From NCBI RefSeq assembly GCF_004348825.1, contig NZ_SMJU01000002.1:248001-312000 (forward strand): DNA of 64,000 nt, written 5' to 3'. The DNA is from Arundinibacter roseus (GTDB lineage Bacteria > Bacteroidota > Bacteroidia > Cytophagales > Spirosomataceae). A program made the translations under genes and the position numbers. Shown in pieces: positions 53,826-62,925 of the stretch. Positions within the stretch are counted from its first letter, which is position 1. Each line of letters starts with the position of its first letter. The notes beneath the pieces were generated by a model. That model ran no database searches, was not told the origin of the DNA, and worked only from the letters and a program-made list of their open reading frames with translations.

Positions 53826-56180
53826 ATGAAGAAATTACTGCCCGCCCTGGGTTTGGCTTGTATAGCCCTCCTTTTTTTTCCTGCCCACGCACAGCTAACC
53901 GTGGAAAAAATCATGCGGGATCCTAAAACCTGGATCGGTACTTCGCCCTCAAATGTGCATTGGTCGGAAGATTCACGCACCATCTTTTTTGACTGGAATC
54001 CCGAAGCCGCACCGGGAGATTCTCTATACCTTTATTCTCTGTCGGATAAAAAAACTATGAAGGTATCGCAGTCGGAACGCCGTAAATTGCCCGCCGCTCA
54101 GGGTGTCTATAACCGACTATTTACCCTGAAAACCTACGTGAAAAATGGCGATTTATATTTGCTTGACTGCAAAACCAATCAGGTCCGGCAGTTGACCAAT
54201 ACCGTTGAAAATGAGAGCAATCCGACATTCAGCGGCGACGAGCAAAGCGTTCTTTTTGAAAAAGATGATAATATTTTCAGTATTTCACTTTCAACCGGAT
54301 TGCTTACGCAACACACTGATTTTAAATCGGGTAAGAAAAAAGAAGAAGCAAAAAAATCGATTCAGGATACATGGCTGGAAGCCGATCAGCTGGCGATGTT
54401 TGAGATTCTTAAAGAACGAAAAGAGAAGAAAGATGCAGGAAAGAAGATCAGCGAAGCCGAAAAACCAACCCGACCCAAAGAAATTTACCTGGATGAAAAA
54501 CGGGTCAGCGGGCAGCAGCTTAGTCCGGATGGACGGTTTGTGACCTATCAACTAAGCAAAGCCGACAAATCTGCCAAACGTACCGTTGTGCCAAGCTACG
54601 TGACGCAGTCAGGTTTTACGGAAGACCTGCCCGCTCGCGGGAAAGTCGGCGCGGCGCCTACGGCTTTTGAGTTTTGGGTGTATGATGTAAAAAAAGATAC
54701 AACCCGGCAGGTAAGTACCAAAGAAATTGTGGGTATTTCGGACAAACCGGACTACCTGAAAGATTACCCAAAACAGGATTCTCTGTGGAAAAATAAAAAA
54801 CGCGATGTGGTCGTTTTGGGTCCGTTCTGGTCACCCGATGGTCAAAATGCGGTGGTCGTGGTGCGGTCGCTGGACAACAAAGACCGCTGGATTATGCGGT
54901 TTAATCCTGATTCTTTGTCTCTCTCGCTTCTGGATCGTCAACGCGACGAAGCCTGGATTGGCGGCCCCGGTGTGGGAGGCTATTCTATGAGTGCCGGAGA
55001 GTTGGGGTGGGTAAATTCCCAAACGCTTTATTTTCAAAGTGAAGCCGATGGTTACTCGCATCTCTACACACTAGATGTGAAAACCGGAAAGAAAACGCAG
55101 TTGACGCGTGGAAAATTTGAAGTGCAGAGCGTGCAACTTTCACGGGATAAGCAGTGGTTTTATATGACAACCAACGAAGTACACCCCGGCGAAAAACATT
55201 TTTACAAAATGGCCGTCAGCGGAGGTGAGCGTCAGCAATTGACCAAAGCCAAAGGGGCGCATGAGGTCGTTCTCTCGCCCGATGAAACGCAGCTTGCCAT
55301 TCGATATTCGTCGAGCAATCAGCCCTGGGAATTGTTCCTGCAATCAAATGACGCATCATCAAAGACCGAACAACTCACGAAATCAACTACCGAAGAATTT
55401 AGAAAATATGCCTGGCGGGAAGCAAAAATTATTACCATAAAAGCCTCCGACGGCGCCGATATTTATGCCCGGATTTACGAACCCAAAAAGTCAAATGGCC
55501 GTGCGGTGGTGTTTGTGCACGGCGCCGGTTATCTGCAAAATGCGCATTTCTGGTGGAGTAACTATTTTCGGGAATACATGTTTCATAACCTGCTCACCGA
55601 CAAAGGCTATACGGTACTGGACATGGATTATCGGGCGAGTGCCGGCTACGGTCGTGACTGGCGCACGGGAATTTACCGGTTCATGGGAGGAAAAGATTTG
55701 ACCGATCATGTGGACGGAGCGGCTCTTTTGGTGAAAAAATACGGCATTGATCCTAAAAAAATTGGCGTGTATGGAGGTTCTTACGGAGGATTCATTACCC
55801 TGATGGCGCTCTTTACCACGCCTGATGTGTTTACTGCCGGAGCCGCACTTCGGCCCGTGACCGACTGGGCCGCCTACAATCAGGGCTATACGGCCAATAT
55901 CCTGAACGAGCCACAGGCAGATAGCCTGGCGTATCGCCGCAGTTCGCCGATTTATCATGCCGCCGGGCTAAAAAATCATTTGCTGATGTGCCACGGAATG
56001 GTCGACGTTAACGTGCATTTTCAGGATGTCGCGCGTCTGTCGCAGCGCTTGATCGAGCTTGGCAAATCCAACTGGGAGCTTGCGGCCTATCCAATGGAGG
56101 ATCATGGCTTCGTGGAGGCCTCTTCATGGACGGATGAATACAAGCGAATTTTGAAGCTTTTTGAGGAAAAATTGCGCTAA
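53826..56180 (+). CDS. Secreted prolyl oligopeptidase-family (S9) peptidase
   Basis: This 784-residue protein has a signal peptide (LLPALGLACIALLFFPAHAQ), a WD40-like beta-propeller (about 30-520), and a C-terminal alpha/beta hydrolase domain. The nucleophile is Ser652 in GVYGGSYGGF, the Asp is near MVDVNVHFQD, and the His is in PMEDHGFVEASSW. It is probably a dipeptidyl or acylaminoacyl peptidase acting in the periplasm. Start ATG 53826 was chosen because the signal peptide begins there. A terminator follows. Confidence 0.94.
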   Translation: MKKLLPALGLACIALLFFPAHAQLTVEKIMRDPKTWIGTSPSNVHWSEDSRTIFFDWNPEAAPGDSLYLYSLSDKKTMKVSQSERRKLPAAQGVYNRLFTLKTYVKNGDLYLLDCKTNQVRQLTNTVENESNPTFSGDEQSVLFEKDDNIFSISLSTGLLTQHTDFKSGKKKEEAKKSIQDTWLEADQLAMFEILKERKEKKDAGKKISEAEKPTRPKEIYLDEKRVSGQQLSPDGRFVTYQLSKADKSAKRTVVPSYVTQSGFTEDLPARGKVGAAPTAFEFWVYDVKKDTTRQVSTKEIVGISDKPDYLKDYPKQDSLWKNKKRDVVVLGPFWSPDGQNAVVVVRSLDNKDRWIMRFNPDSLSLSLLDRQRDEAWIGGPGVGGYSMSAGELGWVNSQTLYFQSEADGYSHLYTLDVKTGKKTQLTRGKFEVQSVQLSRDKQWFYMTTNEVHPGEKHFYKMAVSGGERQQLTKAKGAHEVVLSPDETQLAIRYSSSNQPWELFLQSNDASSKTEQLTKSTTEEFRKYAWREAKIITIKASDGADIYARIYEPKKSNGRAVVFVHGAGYLQNAHFWWSNYFREYMFHNLLTDKGYTVLDMDYRASAGYGRDWRTGIYRFMGGKDLTDHVDGAALLVKKYGIDPKKIGVYGGSYGGFITLMALFTTPDVFTAGAALRPVTDWAAYNQGYTANILNEPQADSLAYRRSSPIYHAAGLKNHLLMCHGMVDVNVHFQDVARLSQRLIELGKSNWELAAYPMEDHGFVEASSWTDEYKRILKLFEEKLR

Positions 56181-56212
56181 ACTCTTGGAATAGAGTATAT
56201 AATGGTTTTGAA

Positions 56213-56249
56213 AAAATAGTGAATAACCAAGAGTTATTCACTATTTTTT
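56213..56249 (+). terminator. Rho-independent terminator after the S9 peptidase gene
   Basis: A perfect 15-bp AT-rich stem (arms 56213-56227 and 56233-56247) with a 5-nt loop and T run, 33 bp past the stop. Confidence 0.85.
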
Positions 56250-56347
56250 GTATTTTAGAAGTACCAAAGAACTATTCACCCGAAAGTTAGGTTAAGCAGA
56301 AAGATGTATATACATTTATTTTTTCAAATACAAAATAGCATAAAAAC

Positions 56348-56980
56348 ATGAAGACATCTTATCTATCTCTTGCCGTACTGGGTTCAGCGCTGGTTTTATT
56401 TACTGCCTGTTCATCCAACGAAACTACTACCGAAGAAACCGCCGACTCTACTGCTTCCGTGGTTGCCGATGGCTCTATGAGCATTGATACTGCCGCCAGC
56501 AATGTGATGTGGAAAGGGACAATGGTTGGAATGTACGATCACTCGGGCGACGTAAAACTGAACTCGGGTAACGTAACTGTTGCTGACGGTAAGGTAACGG
56601 GAGGTACGTTTGAAGTCAACTTGAAATCGATTGTCCCTACGGATAAAAACTACAAGCCCGAAGAAGATCGTACGCCGGAGAAATTGGTAGGTCACCTGTC
56701 TTCCAATGACTTTTTTAACGTAGAAGAGTACCCAACGGCAACTTTCGAAATTACCGGTTCGGAAGGAACCACGATCATGGGGAACCTAACCGTACGTGGA
56801 AAAACGAATCCTGAAAAAGTTGAAAATGTAACAATTTCGGAAGAAAACGGGCAGGTTGTTATGACTGGTGACCTCACCTTCGACCGGACCAAATACGATG
56901 TGTCTTTCAAGCACCCGATGCAGGAAATGGTTCTGTCAAACGATATTGAACTGGCCGTTAAATTGGTAGCAGCCAACTGA
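56348..56980 (+). CDS. YceI-family lipoprotein
   Basis: This 210-residue protein has a lipobox (LVLFTACSSNE) with an acidic, Thr-rich linker and then the YceI lipocalin-like barrel: SIDTAASNVMWKGTMVGMYD, GGTFEVNLKSIVPTDKNYKP, EEYPTATFEITG, LTFDRTKYDVSFKHP. Members bind isoprenoid chains; this one is membrane-anchored by its lipid. Related proteins are often connected to stress or polyprenyl transport. It stands alone with a terminator. Confidence 0.94.
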   Translation: MKTSYLSLAVLGSALVLFTACSSNETTTEETADSTASVVADGSMSIDTAASNVMWKGTMVGMYDHSGDVKLNSGNVTVADGKVTGGTFEVNLKSIVPTDKNYKPEEDRTPEKLVGHLSSNDFFNVEEYPTATFEITGSEGTTIMGNLTVRGKTNPEKVENVTISEENGQVVMTGDLTFDRTKYDVSFKHPMQEMVLSNDIELAVKLVAAN

Positions 56981-57016
56981 TTTTTGAGTGAAATAAGTCG
57001 ATAATTCAGAGAAAAG

Positions 57017-57047
57017 AAAAGCACTTCTACCTTAGGAGTGCTTTTTT
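57017..57047 (+). terminator. Rho-independent terminator after the YceI gene
   Basis: A stem formed by AAAAGCACT (57017-57025) and AGTGCTTTT (57037-57045) with T run, 37 bp after the stop. Confidence 0.82.
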
Positions 57048-57112
57048 GGTTTTAAGCAATTACGTTTCTAAATCTTACCTATGGAGTAGTAAATCATAAG
57101 GAACCAAGCCTT

Positions 57113-58300
57113 ATGAAAACAGCTAAAACTACACGTAGGATGCAAAACGATTGGACAACAAACCGCCGGAAATTTTTACAAAAATCTGCACTTTTGGCTG
57201 CCGGTACTTTCGCCCTTGGCAACCAACCAACCTGGGCACAACCAACACCTTTGGCCAATCCGCTTCCTCGCTGGAAAGGTTTCAATCTGTTGGATTTTTT
57301 TGCGCCGGATCCGGCCAATTCACGCCCGGCAACCACCGAGCAGCACCTGAAATGGATGGCAGACTGGGGCTTTGATTTTGTGCGCCTGCCTATGGCTTAT
57401 CCTTCGTACGTATCGTTTGACCGTAGTAAACCCATTCAGGTTGAACAGGTCCGAAACATTGATACACAGGCCACTGATAAAATTGAGCAGCTGGTATTTC
57501 TCGCCCACAAGCACGGCCTGCACGTCAGTTTAAACCTGCACCGTGCACCGGGGTTTTGTGTAAATGCAGGATTTGAAGAGCCTTACAATCTTTGGCAGGA
57601 TGCGCAGGCAATGGACGATTTTGTGTTTCACTGGTCGTTCTGGGCGAAGCGTTTTGCACAAACCTCTCCTGACAAAATAAGTTTTGACTTGCTGAACGAG
57701 CCCTGCACACGGGAAGATATGAACGATCAGCACTCCAAACGAGGGCCGATTCCGGGGGAATTATACCGAAAAATGGCGATTCAGGCTTCGGAAGCGATTC
57801 GGGCGGCGAACCCTAAACACCGGGTTATTGCGGATGGAAACAACGTGGGAAGTAATGTGATTCCGGAAATCACGGATTTAGATATCGGCCAAAGTTGTCG
57901 GGGCTATCATCCGGGCATTATTTCGCACTACAAAGCGCCCTGGGTTTTTAAAGAAATGGATCAGCTACCGGAGCCCAAATGGCCCGGGCAAGTGGGCAAT
58001 CAGTACCTTAGCCGGGCTATGCTCGAAACCATGTACGAGCCCTGGATTGCGCTTACCAAACAGGGCGTGGGTGTTCACTGCGGCGAGTGCGGGTGTTTCA
58101 ATAAAACTCCTCATGCAGTATTTCTGGCCTGGTTTGAAGATGTACTGGATATACTGACAGAGCACAAAATTGGCTATGCGCTCTGGGAATTCAGAGGGAG
58201 TTTTGGGATGTTGGATTCTGGCCGGGACGATGTGGCCTATGAAGATCATCATGGCTATAAACTGGACCGGAAACTCCTGACGCTCCTTCAAAAGTACTAG
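57113..58300 (+). CDS. GH5-family glycoside hydrolase, Tat-exported
   Basis: This 395-residue protein has a Tat-type signal (NRRKFLQKSALLAAGTFALG) and a GH5 barrel: GFNLLDFFAPDPANS, then WGFDFVRLPMAYPSYV, then HVSLNLHRAPGF. The acid/base Glu196 is in FDLLNEPCTRED, and the nucleophile is probably Glu325 in VHCGECGCFN. It belongs to the cellulase superfamily; the exact glycan is unknown. The Met at residue 10 is an alternative start. The next gene lies 52 bp downstream, on the same strand. Confidence 0.9.
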   Translation: MKTAKTTRRMQNDWTTNRRKFLQKSALLAAGTFALGNQPTWAQPTPLANPLPRWKGFNLLDFFAPDPANSRPATTEQHLKWMADWGFDFVRLPMAYPSYVSFDRSKPIQVEQVRNIDTQATDKIEQLVFLAHKHGLHVSLNLHRAPGFCVNAGFEEPYNLWQDAQAMDDFVFHWSFWAKRFAQTSPDKISFDLLNEPCTREDMNDQHSKRGPIPGELYRKMAIQASEAIRAANPKHRVIADGNNVGSNVIPEITDLDIGQSCRGYHPGIISHYKAPWVFKEMDQLPEPKWPGQVGNQYLSRAMLETMYEPWIALTKQGVGVHCGECGCFNKTPHAVFLAWFEDVLDILTEHKIGYALWEFRGSFGMLDSGRDDVAYEDHHGYKLDRKLLTLLQKY

Positions 58301-58352
58301 GTAATTTTGGGAAAATACTCCTCCAAAACTCAGCCACAAAACAGTGTAAAAT

Positions 58353-58619
58353 ATGTCGCACGAATTGCAGCCTTTATTACGGTACCTCGAACTTTTGTCG
58401 GTAAAAGTAGCCAAACTGGAAGCTGAGCAGATTGTGGCCCGTAACATGATTGGAAAACTCACGGCTACATTACATCAGGCCGAACTGACTGATATTGAGG
58501 CCTTACAGCGACGATTGGAATATACCACAAAACTGGCGCTTCTGCCATCCATTATGGAAGGAATGGCGGTCTTGTCCGAAGCGGAGGTACGCCGGTACCT
58601 GGGTGTTGAAGATGTCTGA
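58353..58619 (+). CDS. Hypothetical small helical protein
   Basis: This 88-residue protein (YLELLSVKVAKLEAEQIVAR, TATLHQAELTDIEALQRRLE, VRRYLGVEDV) is predicted to be helical, with a coiled coil in the first part. No family is recognised. It lies between the GH5 gene and the DUF3891 gene on the same strand; being in an operon is possible. Codon use resembles that of the neighbours, so I treat it as real. Confidence 0.65.
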   Translation: MSHELQPLLRYLELLSVKVAKLEAEQIVARNMIGKLTATLHQAELTDIEALQRRLEYTTKLALLPSIMEGMAVLSEAEVRRYLGVEDV

Positions 58620-58674
58620 GGGTTGGGTTTTATCTGGCATAACAATTTCTCTGTTCCGGTAAAATTAATCGACC

Positions 58675-59397
58675 ATGATTGTTAAACCGATTGAAACCGG
58701 CTGGGAAGTTATTTACCAGCATGCCCACGGATTACTGGCTGCCGAACTAGCCCTGCATTGGAAAGTCAGCGAACGACCACCCTATTTTATGCAAACTTTG
58801 GTGGCAATTGCTGAGCACGACGACGGCCTGCTCGACTACCGGCAAACCGACACCCTGACCGCTGCCGGGGCTCCTTTGCCTTTTCAATTCCGAAGCTATA
58901 ACCTCGAACAGTGCAAAGGCGCAATGGAAGTAGCTTCTGCCAAAAACCGCTGGAATGCCCTGCTGACTTCTCATCACCTGAGTTTTTTATATTCGGATAA
59001 GAAAGATCTTGACGCTGAAATGAAGGCATTTTTGAAGGAGCAACGAATCCTGCAAAAAAAACTTACCCGCGATTTGGGCCTTCAGCAAGAGGAAGTGCTG
59101 CAGGCATATCGGTTTGTAGAATGCTGCGACGCGCTGTCGCTGGTACTTTGTCTGGATGAGGTATTGCCCGAAAAACGTCAGCAGGACGTCAGTAAAACTC
59201 CGCAGGGGGAAATAATTAAGATTTGGGAAGAGCAAACGCTGCGCCTGGAACCGTGGCCCTTTGAACAGTCTCAGGTAAAGGTAAAGGTAGAGTTCCGGGA
59301 ACTTCATCAATTGCAGTTTACCGATTCGGCTGAACTTTGGCGCTGTTTGCACGAGGCAGAAGTAAGCGAACGCTGCTGGACATTTACCAAATCGTGA
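58675..59397 (+). CDS. DUF3891-family protein
   Basis: This 240-residue protein matches the DUF3891 pattern: an early HAHGLLAAELALHW, then AIAEHDDGLLDYRQTD (a His-Asp-Asp motif like an HD-type metal site), then SHHLSFLY. The motif order His...HDD...HH recalls a metal-dependent hydrolase, which is inference. Function unknown. It ends 99 bp before the following isomerase-like gene. Confidence 0.82.
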   Translation: MIVKPIETGWEVIYQHAHGLLAAELALHWKVSERPPYFMQTLVAIAEHDDGLLDYRQTDTLTAAGAPLPFQFRSYNLEQCKGAMEVASAKNRWNALLTSHHLSFLYSDKKDLDAEMKAFLKEQRILQKKLTRDLGLQQEEVLQAYRFVECCDALSLVLCLDEVLPEKRQQDVSKTPQGEIIKIWEEQTLRLEPWPFEQSQVKVKVEFRELHQLQFTDSAELWRCLHEAEVSERCWTFTKS

Positions 59398-59496
59398 GTC
59401 AGGTGGGTGGTCTTTCCGGGTGGCGTATGGTTAGTTTTTGATAGTAGGCTGCTTTTCTTGCCAAATCTGTTCAACTCTTTTCAGTACTACTACCTT

Positions 59497-60414
59497 ATGA
59501 ATCGTCGTCAAGCGCTTGCCGGACTTACGGCCACCACGGCTCTGGCTACCGTGCCCCAAATCGCCTCTGCTCACGCCAAGCGTGATGCTTTCAAGTATGC
59601 GCTCAATATGAGTACGTTGCGTGGCCACAAGCTGGGTTTTATGAAAGAAATCGAGGTCGCTTCCAAAGCCGGATACCGTCATGTCGAAATCTGGATTAAT
59701 ACTTTGCAGGACTATCTTAAAAATGGAGGCACCACCGCCGAAGCCCGCCGACATCTCAACGATTCAGGAATTGTGGTCGAAGATGCCATTGGCTTTGCTA
59801 CCTGGATTGTGGACGACAACGCGGCCCGTACGAAGGCAATTGAACAGTTGAAACAGGAAATGGGGATTTTGGCCGAAATCGGTTGTACGCGCATTGCTGC
59901 GCCGCCGATGGGAGCTACCAACGAAGCAGGTTTAGATCTTAAAAAAGCAGCCGAACGCTATAACACCATTCTTGACCTGGGCGATCAGTCCGGCGTAGTG
60001 CCTCACCTGGAACTTTGGGGTTTTTCAAAAAATCTGAGTCGGGTGAGCGAGCTGCTTTACGTAGCCGTAGAAAGTGGACATCCTTCGGCAAAAGTGCTGA
60101 TGGACGTATATCACCTGCATAAAGGTGGCTCCGGATTGCAGCAGGTAGGTTGGGTTGGCAAACCATTTATTGAAGTTTTCCACATTAACGATTACCCGGC
60201 ATCTCCGCCCCGCGAAACGATTGTTGACGCCGACCGCGTATATCCCGGAGATGGAGTAGGGCCGTTGAAGGACCTATTGAGTATTTTAAAGAATCCTGAA
60301 AAACCGGTCATTCTTTCACTGGAAGTATTTAACCCAACCTACTATGCACAGGATGCACTTCTTGTTGCCAAAACGGGCCTTGCCAAAATGAAGCAAGTCA
60401 CACAGGGAGTCTAA
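59497..60414 (+). CDS. Sugar phosphate isomerase/epimerase-like TIM-barrel protein, exported
   Basis: This 305-residue protein belongs to the xylose isomerase-like TIM barrel (AP endonuclease 2) family. Metal-binding residues are visible: YRHVEIWINTLQD (Glu), VLMDVYHLHKGGS (Asp, His), VFHINDYPASPP (His, Asp), and ILSLEVFNP (Glu). The N-terminus MNRRQALAGLTATTALATVP is a Tat-like signal, so it would act in the periplasm. The frame is open to 59407, but ATG 59497 begins the signal. Substrate unknown. Confidence 0.88.
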   Translation: MNRRQALAGLTATTALATVPQIASAHAKRDAFKYALNMSTLRGHKLGFMKEIEVASKAGYRHVEIWINTLQDYLKNGGTTAEARRHLNDSGIVVEDAIGFATWIVDDNAARTKAIEQLKQEMGILAEIGCTRIAAPPMGATNEAGLDLKKAAERYNTILDLGDQSGVVPHLELWGFSKNLSRVSELLYVAVESGHPSAKVLMDVYHLHKGGSGLQQVGWVGKPFIEVFHINDYPASPPRETIVDADRVYPGDGVGPLKDLLSILKNPEKPVILSLEVFNPTYYAQDALLVAKTGLAKMKQVTQGV

Positions 60415-60420
60415 TATACA

Positions 60421-60459
60421 AATATCCCCACAAGGTTTCAAAAGCCTTGTGGGGATATT
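60421..60459. terminator. Bidirectional terminator
   Basis: A perfect 15-bp stem (arms 60421-60435 and 60445-60459) lies between the convergent isomerase-like and baeRF genes. The plus strand is followed by TTTTT. Confidence 0.85.
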
Positions 60460-60482
60460 GATTTTTAAACAAGTTTTGGTGA

Positions 60483-61655
60483 TTAAATAGTTACCGGATT
60501 TCTAAAAATTGCCGCAACTACTGCACCTTCTTCGGGCATATCTTCCCTGGCGCACATATACACCTGACCATTTTGCAAGATAGTTTTCACGCAGGCTTCG
60601 GTCAATAAATCTTTGTTTTCTGCCGTAGACTCTTCTTCGAGCGTGAGCGTATAGAGTGATTCATTGTAGTGTCCCCAAATAGCCTCTTGCTTCCGTACAA
60701 AAAGCGTATCAACCTGTCCGGTCAGTGCGGCCAAAATTACCTTTTCGGGTTCAAACGACGCCCATTCACCAAACTGCAATTCTTTGAAACGATCCTGAGC
60801 ATCCTGCTGCTTCTTTTCAAAAATCGGCTCCATCACTTCCAAAGCTTTTTCGTAGAGCGAAGCGGCATCACCCTCGGCAAAACTTCCCTGCACATAGCCT
60901 TCAACATATCCGTTATAATCAGCCGTTTTTCGGTAAATCGGAATCAGATATTCTACACCCGCCAGCACGACGGGAAGGGGCTCACAAGCAATAATTTCTT
61001 CTACTTTTTTAGATAACTCATAAAAGTATTGTTCGATATCAATCTTGTCGGTATTTGCAGCACCGTGACCATGAAACATAGCACCGCCGTTTCCACCACT
61101 ACTTCCACCACTTCTGAATTGGAGTGATTCCTGCCGGTGAACATACACTAGATAATCATCAATTGTAGCAGGAACGTCCTCTGGAAAGACTACTTCCGAA
61201 TAGGAGTGCATACCTGCTTCGTAAAGGCGAACATCATTTTGATTAAGGTTGAGTATGTAAAAACGCGAATTTGCATTCAACAACGGTACAAGTGGTTTCA
61301 GCATGAAGTTTTTGCCGACAAACGAAGATGGAGCGTCCAACTCAAAAGGCAACTGCTTAATGATTGTTCCTGCGGAACTATGGAAAAAAGCTACCGCATC
61401 GGAGCTATGTTGCCAGAAAGCAACATCTTCCAGGAGTTCATAGCCGGGGGCCAGAAAAGTCTTTGATTCCTCCTCTTTCCACTCATATTTTTCCATCAAC
61501 TGCGTAAGCGCTTCTTTGAGTTGATTTTTGAAATTGATCTTATCTTGCTGATAATTATCTGATGATGAACGACTTGTTGGTGAAAAGATACTCACTTTTT
61601 GCTCTCCTTCCATTTCCAACAAATCGTTGAACTGATCTAATCTGAAAATTTCCAT
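60483..61655 (-). CDS. Bacterial eRF1-like (baeRF family) protein
   Basis: This 390-residue protein resembles the baeRF group, bacterial relatives of archaeal/eukaryotic release factor domains. Features are the early LFNDLLEMEGEQKVSIFSPT-like start (here FRLDQFNDLLEMEGEQKVS), FLAPGYELLEDVAFWQHSSD, then VGKNFMLKPLVPLLNANSRF, a Gly-rich loop (GGSSGGNGGAMFHGHGAANT), and VLAGVEYLIPIYRKTADYNG in the C-terminal part. Such proteins are proposed to act in ribosome rescue or stress responses. The ATG at 61655 was chosen; a longer frame is open to 61709. Downstream on the plus strand lies an HPF/RaiA-like gene, which fits a ribosome-related role. Confidence 0.8.
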   Translation of the reverse strand: MEIFRLDQFNDLLEMEGEQKVSIFSPTSRSSSDNYQQDKINFKNQLKEALTQLMEKYEWKEEESKTFLAPGYELLEDVAFWQHSSDAVAFFHSSAGTIIKQLPFELDAPSSFVGKNFMLKPLVPLLNANSRFYILNLNQNDVRLYEAGMHSYSEVVFPEDVPATIDDYLVYVHRQESLQFRSGGSSGGNGGAMFHGHGAANTDKIDIEQYFYELSKKVEEIIACEPLPVVLAGVEYLIPIYRKTADYNGYVEGYVQGSFAEGDAASLYEKALEVMEPIFEKKQQDAQDRFKELQFGEWASFEPEKVILAALTGQVDTLFVRKQEAIWGHYNESLYTLTLEEESTAENKDLLTEACVKTILQNGQVYMCAREDMPEEGAVVAAIFRNPVTI

Positions 61656-61945
61656 AAGTAGTTGGGCTTTTATTTGATAAAATGTCAATATTGATTTATG
61701 CAGTACCACAGGATTTTTAGCCGGGTAAACATTTTGTACTGTTAGATAAGAGAAGATTATTCCAAAGGTGGTAAAAAAGCCTTGTTAGCGTCTAACAATC
61801 TGAAAAACGGACAGTTAACAGAGAGTGAGCAGGCGGTATGTATCTCGTGTTTTGAGGAATATGTGCCCCTTTTGAGGAGAAAAGGTAATAGGTAAATCCT
61901 TGATTTACAGATTCCCCCGTTTTTATTAACTAACCAAATAGAGCC

Positions 61946-62251
61946 ATGAAAAAGATAGAACAATTTCAAAACATTAAGTTGGATATTCAGGCGGAGAATT
62001 TTGATCCTGAGAACTATATTTTATCCCGGGTCAGGCACGAGCTCAAAAAACTTATGCGATTGTATGGCAACATTGTTGGCGCAGATGTGTACCTGCAGCA
62101 GGAAGGAATCGTAGGTCAGGAGCATAAAATGGCACGTATCCGCGTAGGCGTGCCGGGCAGAGATTTAATTGCTGAGGCGATTTCCAGCAATTGGCTAGAA
62201 GCCATTTCGGAAGTAGGGGCTAAGCTTCGGAATCAGATTCAAAACCGGTAA
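61946..62251 (+). CDS. HPF/RaiA-like ribosome hibernation protein (S30AE family)
   Basis: This 101-residue protein matches the short S30AE family: NIKLDIQAENFDPENYILSR, VRHELKKLMRLYGNIVGADV, then MARIRVGVPGRDLIAEAISS, and NWLEAISEVGAKLRNQIQNR. It would bind the ribosome in stationary phase. There is no long-HPF C-terminal domain. It is divergent from the baeRF gene (290-bp gap) and is followed by a terminator and a small heat-shock gene. Confidence 0.85.
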   Translation: MKKIEQFQNIKLDIQAENFDPENYILSRVRHELKKLMRLYGNIVGADVYLQQEGIVGQEHKMARIRVGVPGRDLIAEAISSNWLEAISEVGAKLRNQIQNR

Positions 62252-62327
62252 TAGTCAAAAGAAATGAGTTTGACAGAACTAATTTCTTTGCAGGATTGAA
62301 GATGCTTTTTGATTAAGGTGTGTCATT

Positions 62328-62360
62328 ATGTCCGTATGTTTTTTAGCATACGGACATTTT
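62328..62360 (+). terminator. Rho-independent terminator after the HPF-like gene
   Basis: A perfect 11-bp stem (arms 62328-62338 and 62347-62357) is followed by a short T run, 77 bp after the HPF stop. Confidence 0.8.
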
Positions 62361-62435
62361 GTCGTTTATTGAATCGCAGAATTTTCTGGTATGGAGTTTT
62401 TAAAAAATAGCCTTATCAATAAACATACACAGGCT

Positions 62436-62840
62436 ATGAAACGTAAACTCAATATATCAGAAGAAATTCTCATTCAGGCCGACGTAATGAACACGATGTA
62501 CGGAGGAATGAGCGAACCGCAATTGGATATTCAGAGTCATGAGGAAGGCTATGAAGTCAAGATAAAAACGCCCGGCATTGAAGCGGACGCCCTACAAATC
62601 GAAATTTTACAGGATAAACTTATGGTTTATCACGTGTTGCCGGTTTTTTCAAAAGTAAGGGGCGAGAAAAGCGCCCATCAAACGGCTCGTTTTATCAGTC
62701 GGATGGTTATTCCTTCGGACGTAGATCTTGAAAATATATCGGCCCGGTACGACGAAGAATCCCGGTGTTTGAAGGTAGTTTTCCCTTTTAATAACCTCCA
62801 TCAGGATTTTCACCGCCGGGTGGACATTGAGCGCTTTTAA
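62436..62840 (+). CDS. Small heat-shock protein (Hsp20/alpha-crystallin family)
   Basis: This 134-residue protein carries an alpha-crystallin-like domain: QLDIQSHEEGYEVKIKTPGI, EADALQIEILQDKLMVYHVL, then FISRMVIPSDVDLENISARY, and ESRCLKVVFPF. The conserved A-x-x-x-n-G-v-L motif is only partly kept (ARYDEESRCLKVVFP). It would hold unfolded proteins during stress. The start could also be the Met at 62391; I chose 62436 because it leaves room for a promoter after the preceding terminator. It follows the HPF-like gene. Confidence 0.82.
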   Translation: MKRKLNISEEILIQADVMNTMYGGMSEPQLDIQSHEEGYEVKIKTPGIEADALQIEILQDKLMVYHVLPVFSKVRGEKSAHQTARFISRMVIPSDVDLENISARYDEESRCLKVVFPFNNLHQDFHRRVDIERF

Positions 62841-62870
62841 ACAGAATATAAGTAGTGTAGAATTTTATAC

Positions 62871-62907
62871 ACAGAAAAAGCTACCCGTTTGAGGTAGCTT
62901 TTTCTGT
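62871..62907. terminator. Bidirectional terminator
   Basis: A perfect 15-bp stem (arms 62871-62885 and 62893-62907) with a 7-nt loop lies between the convergent Hsp20 and metG genes. Confidence 0.88.
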
Positions 62908-62925
62908 ATTAGATTATTCCATATT

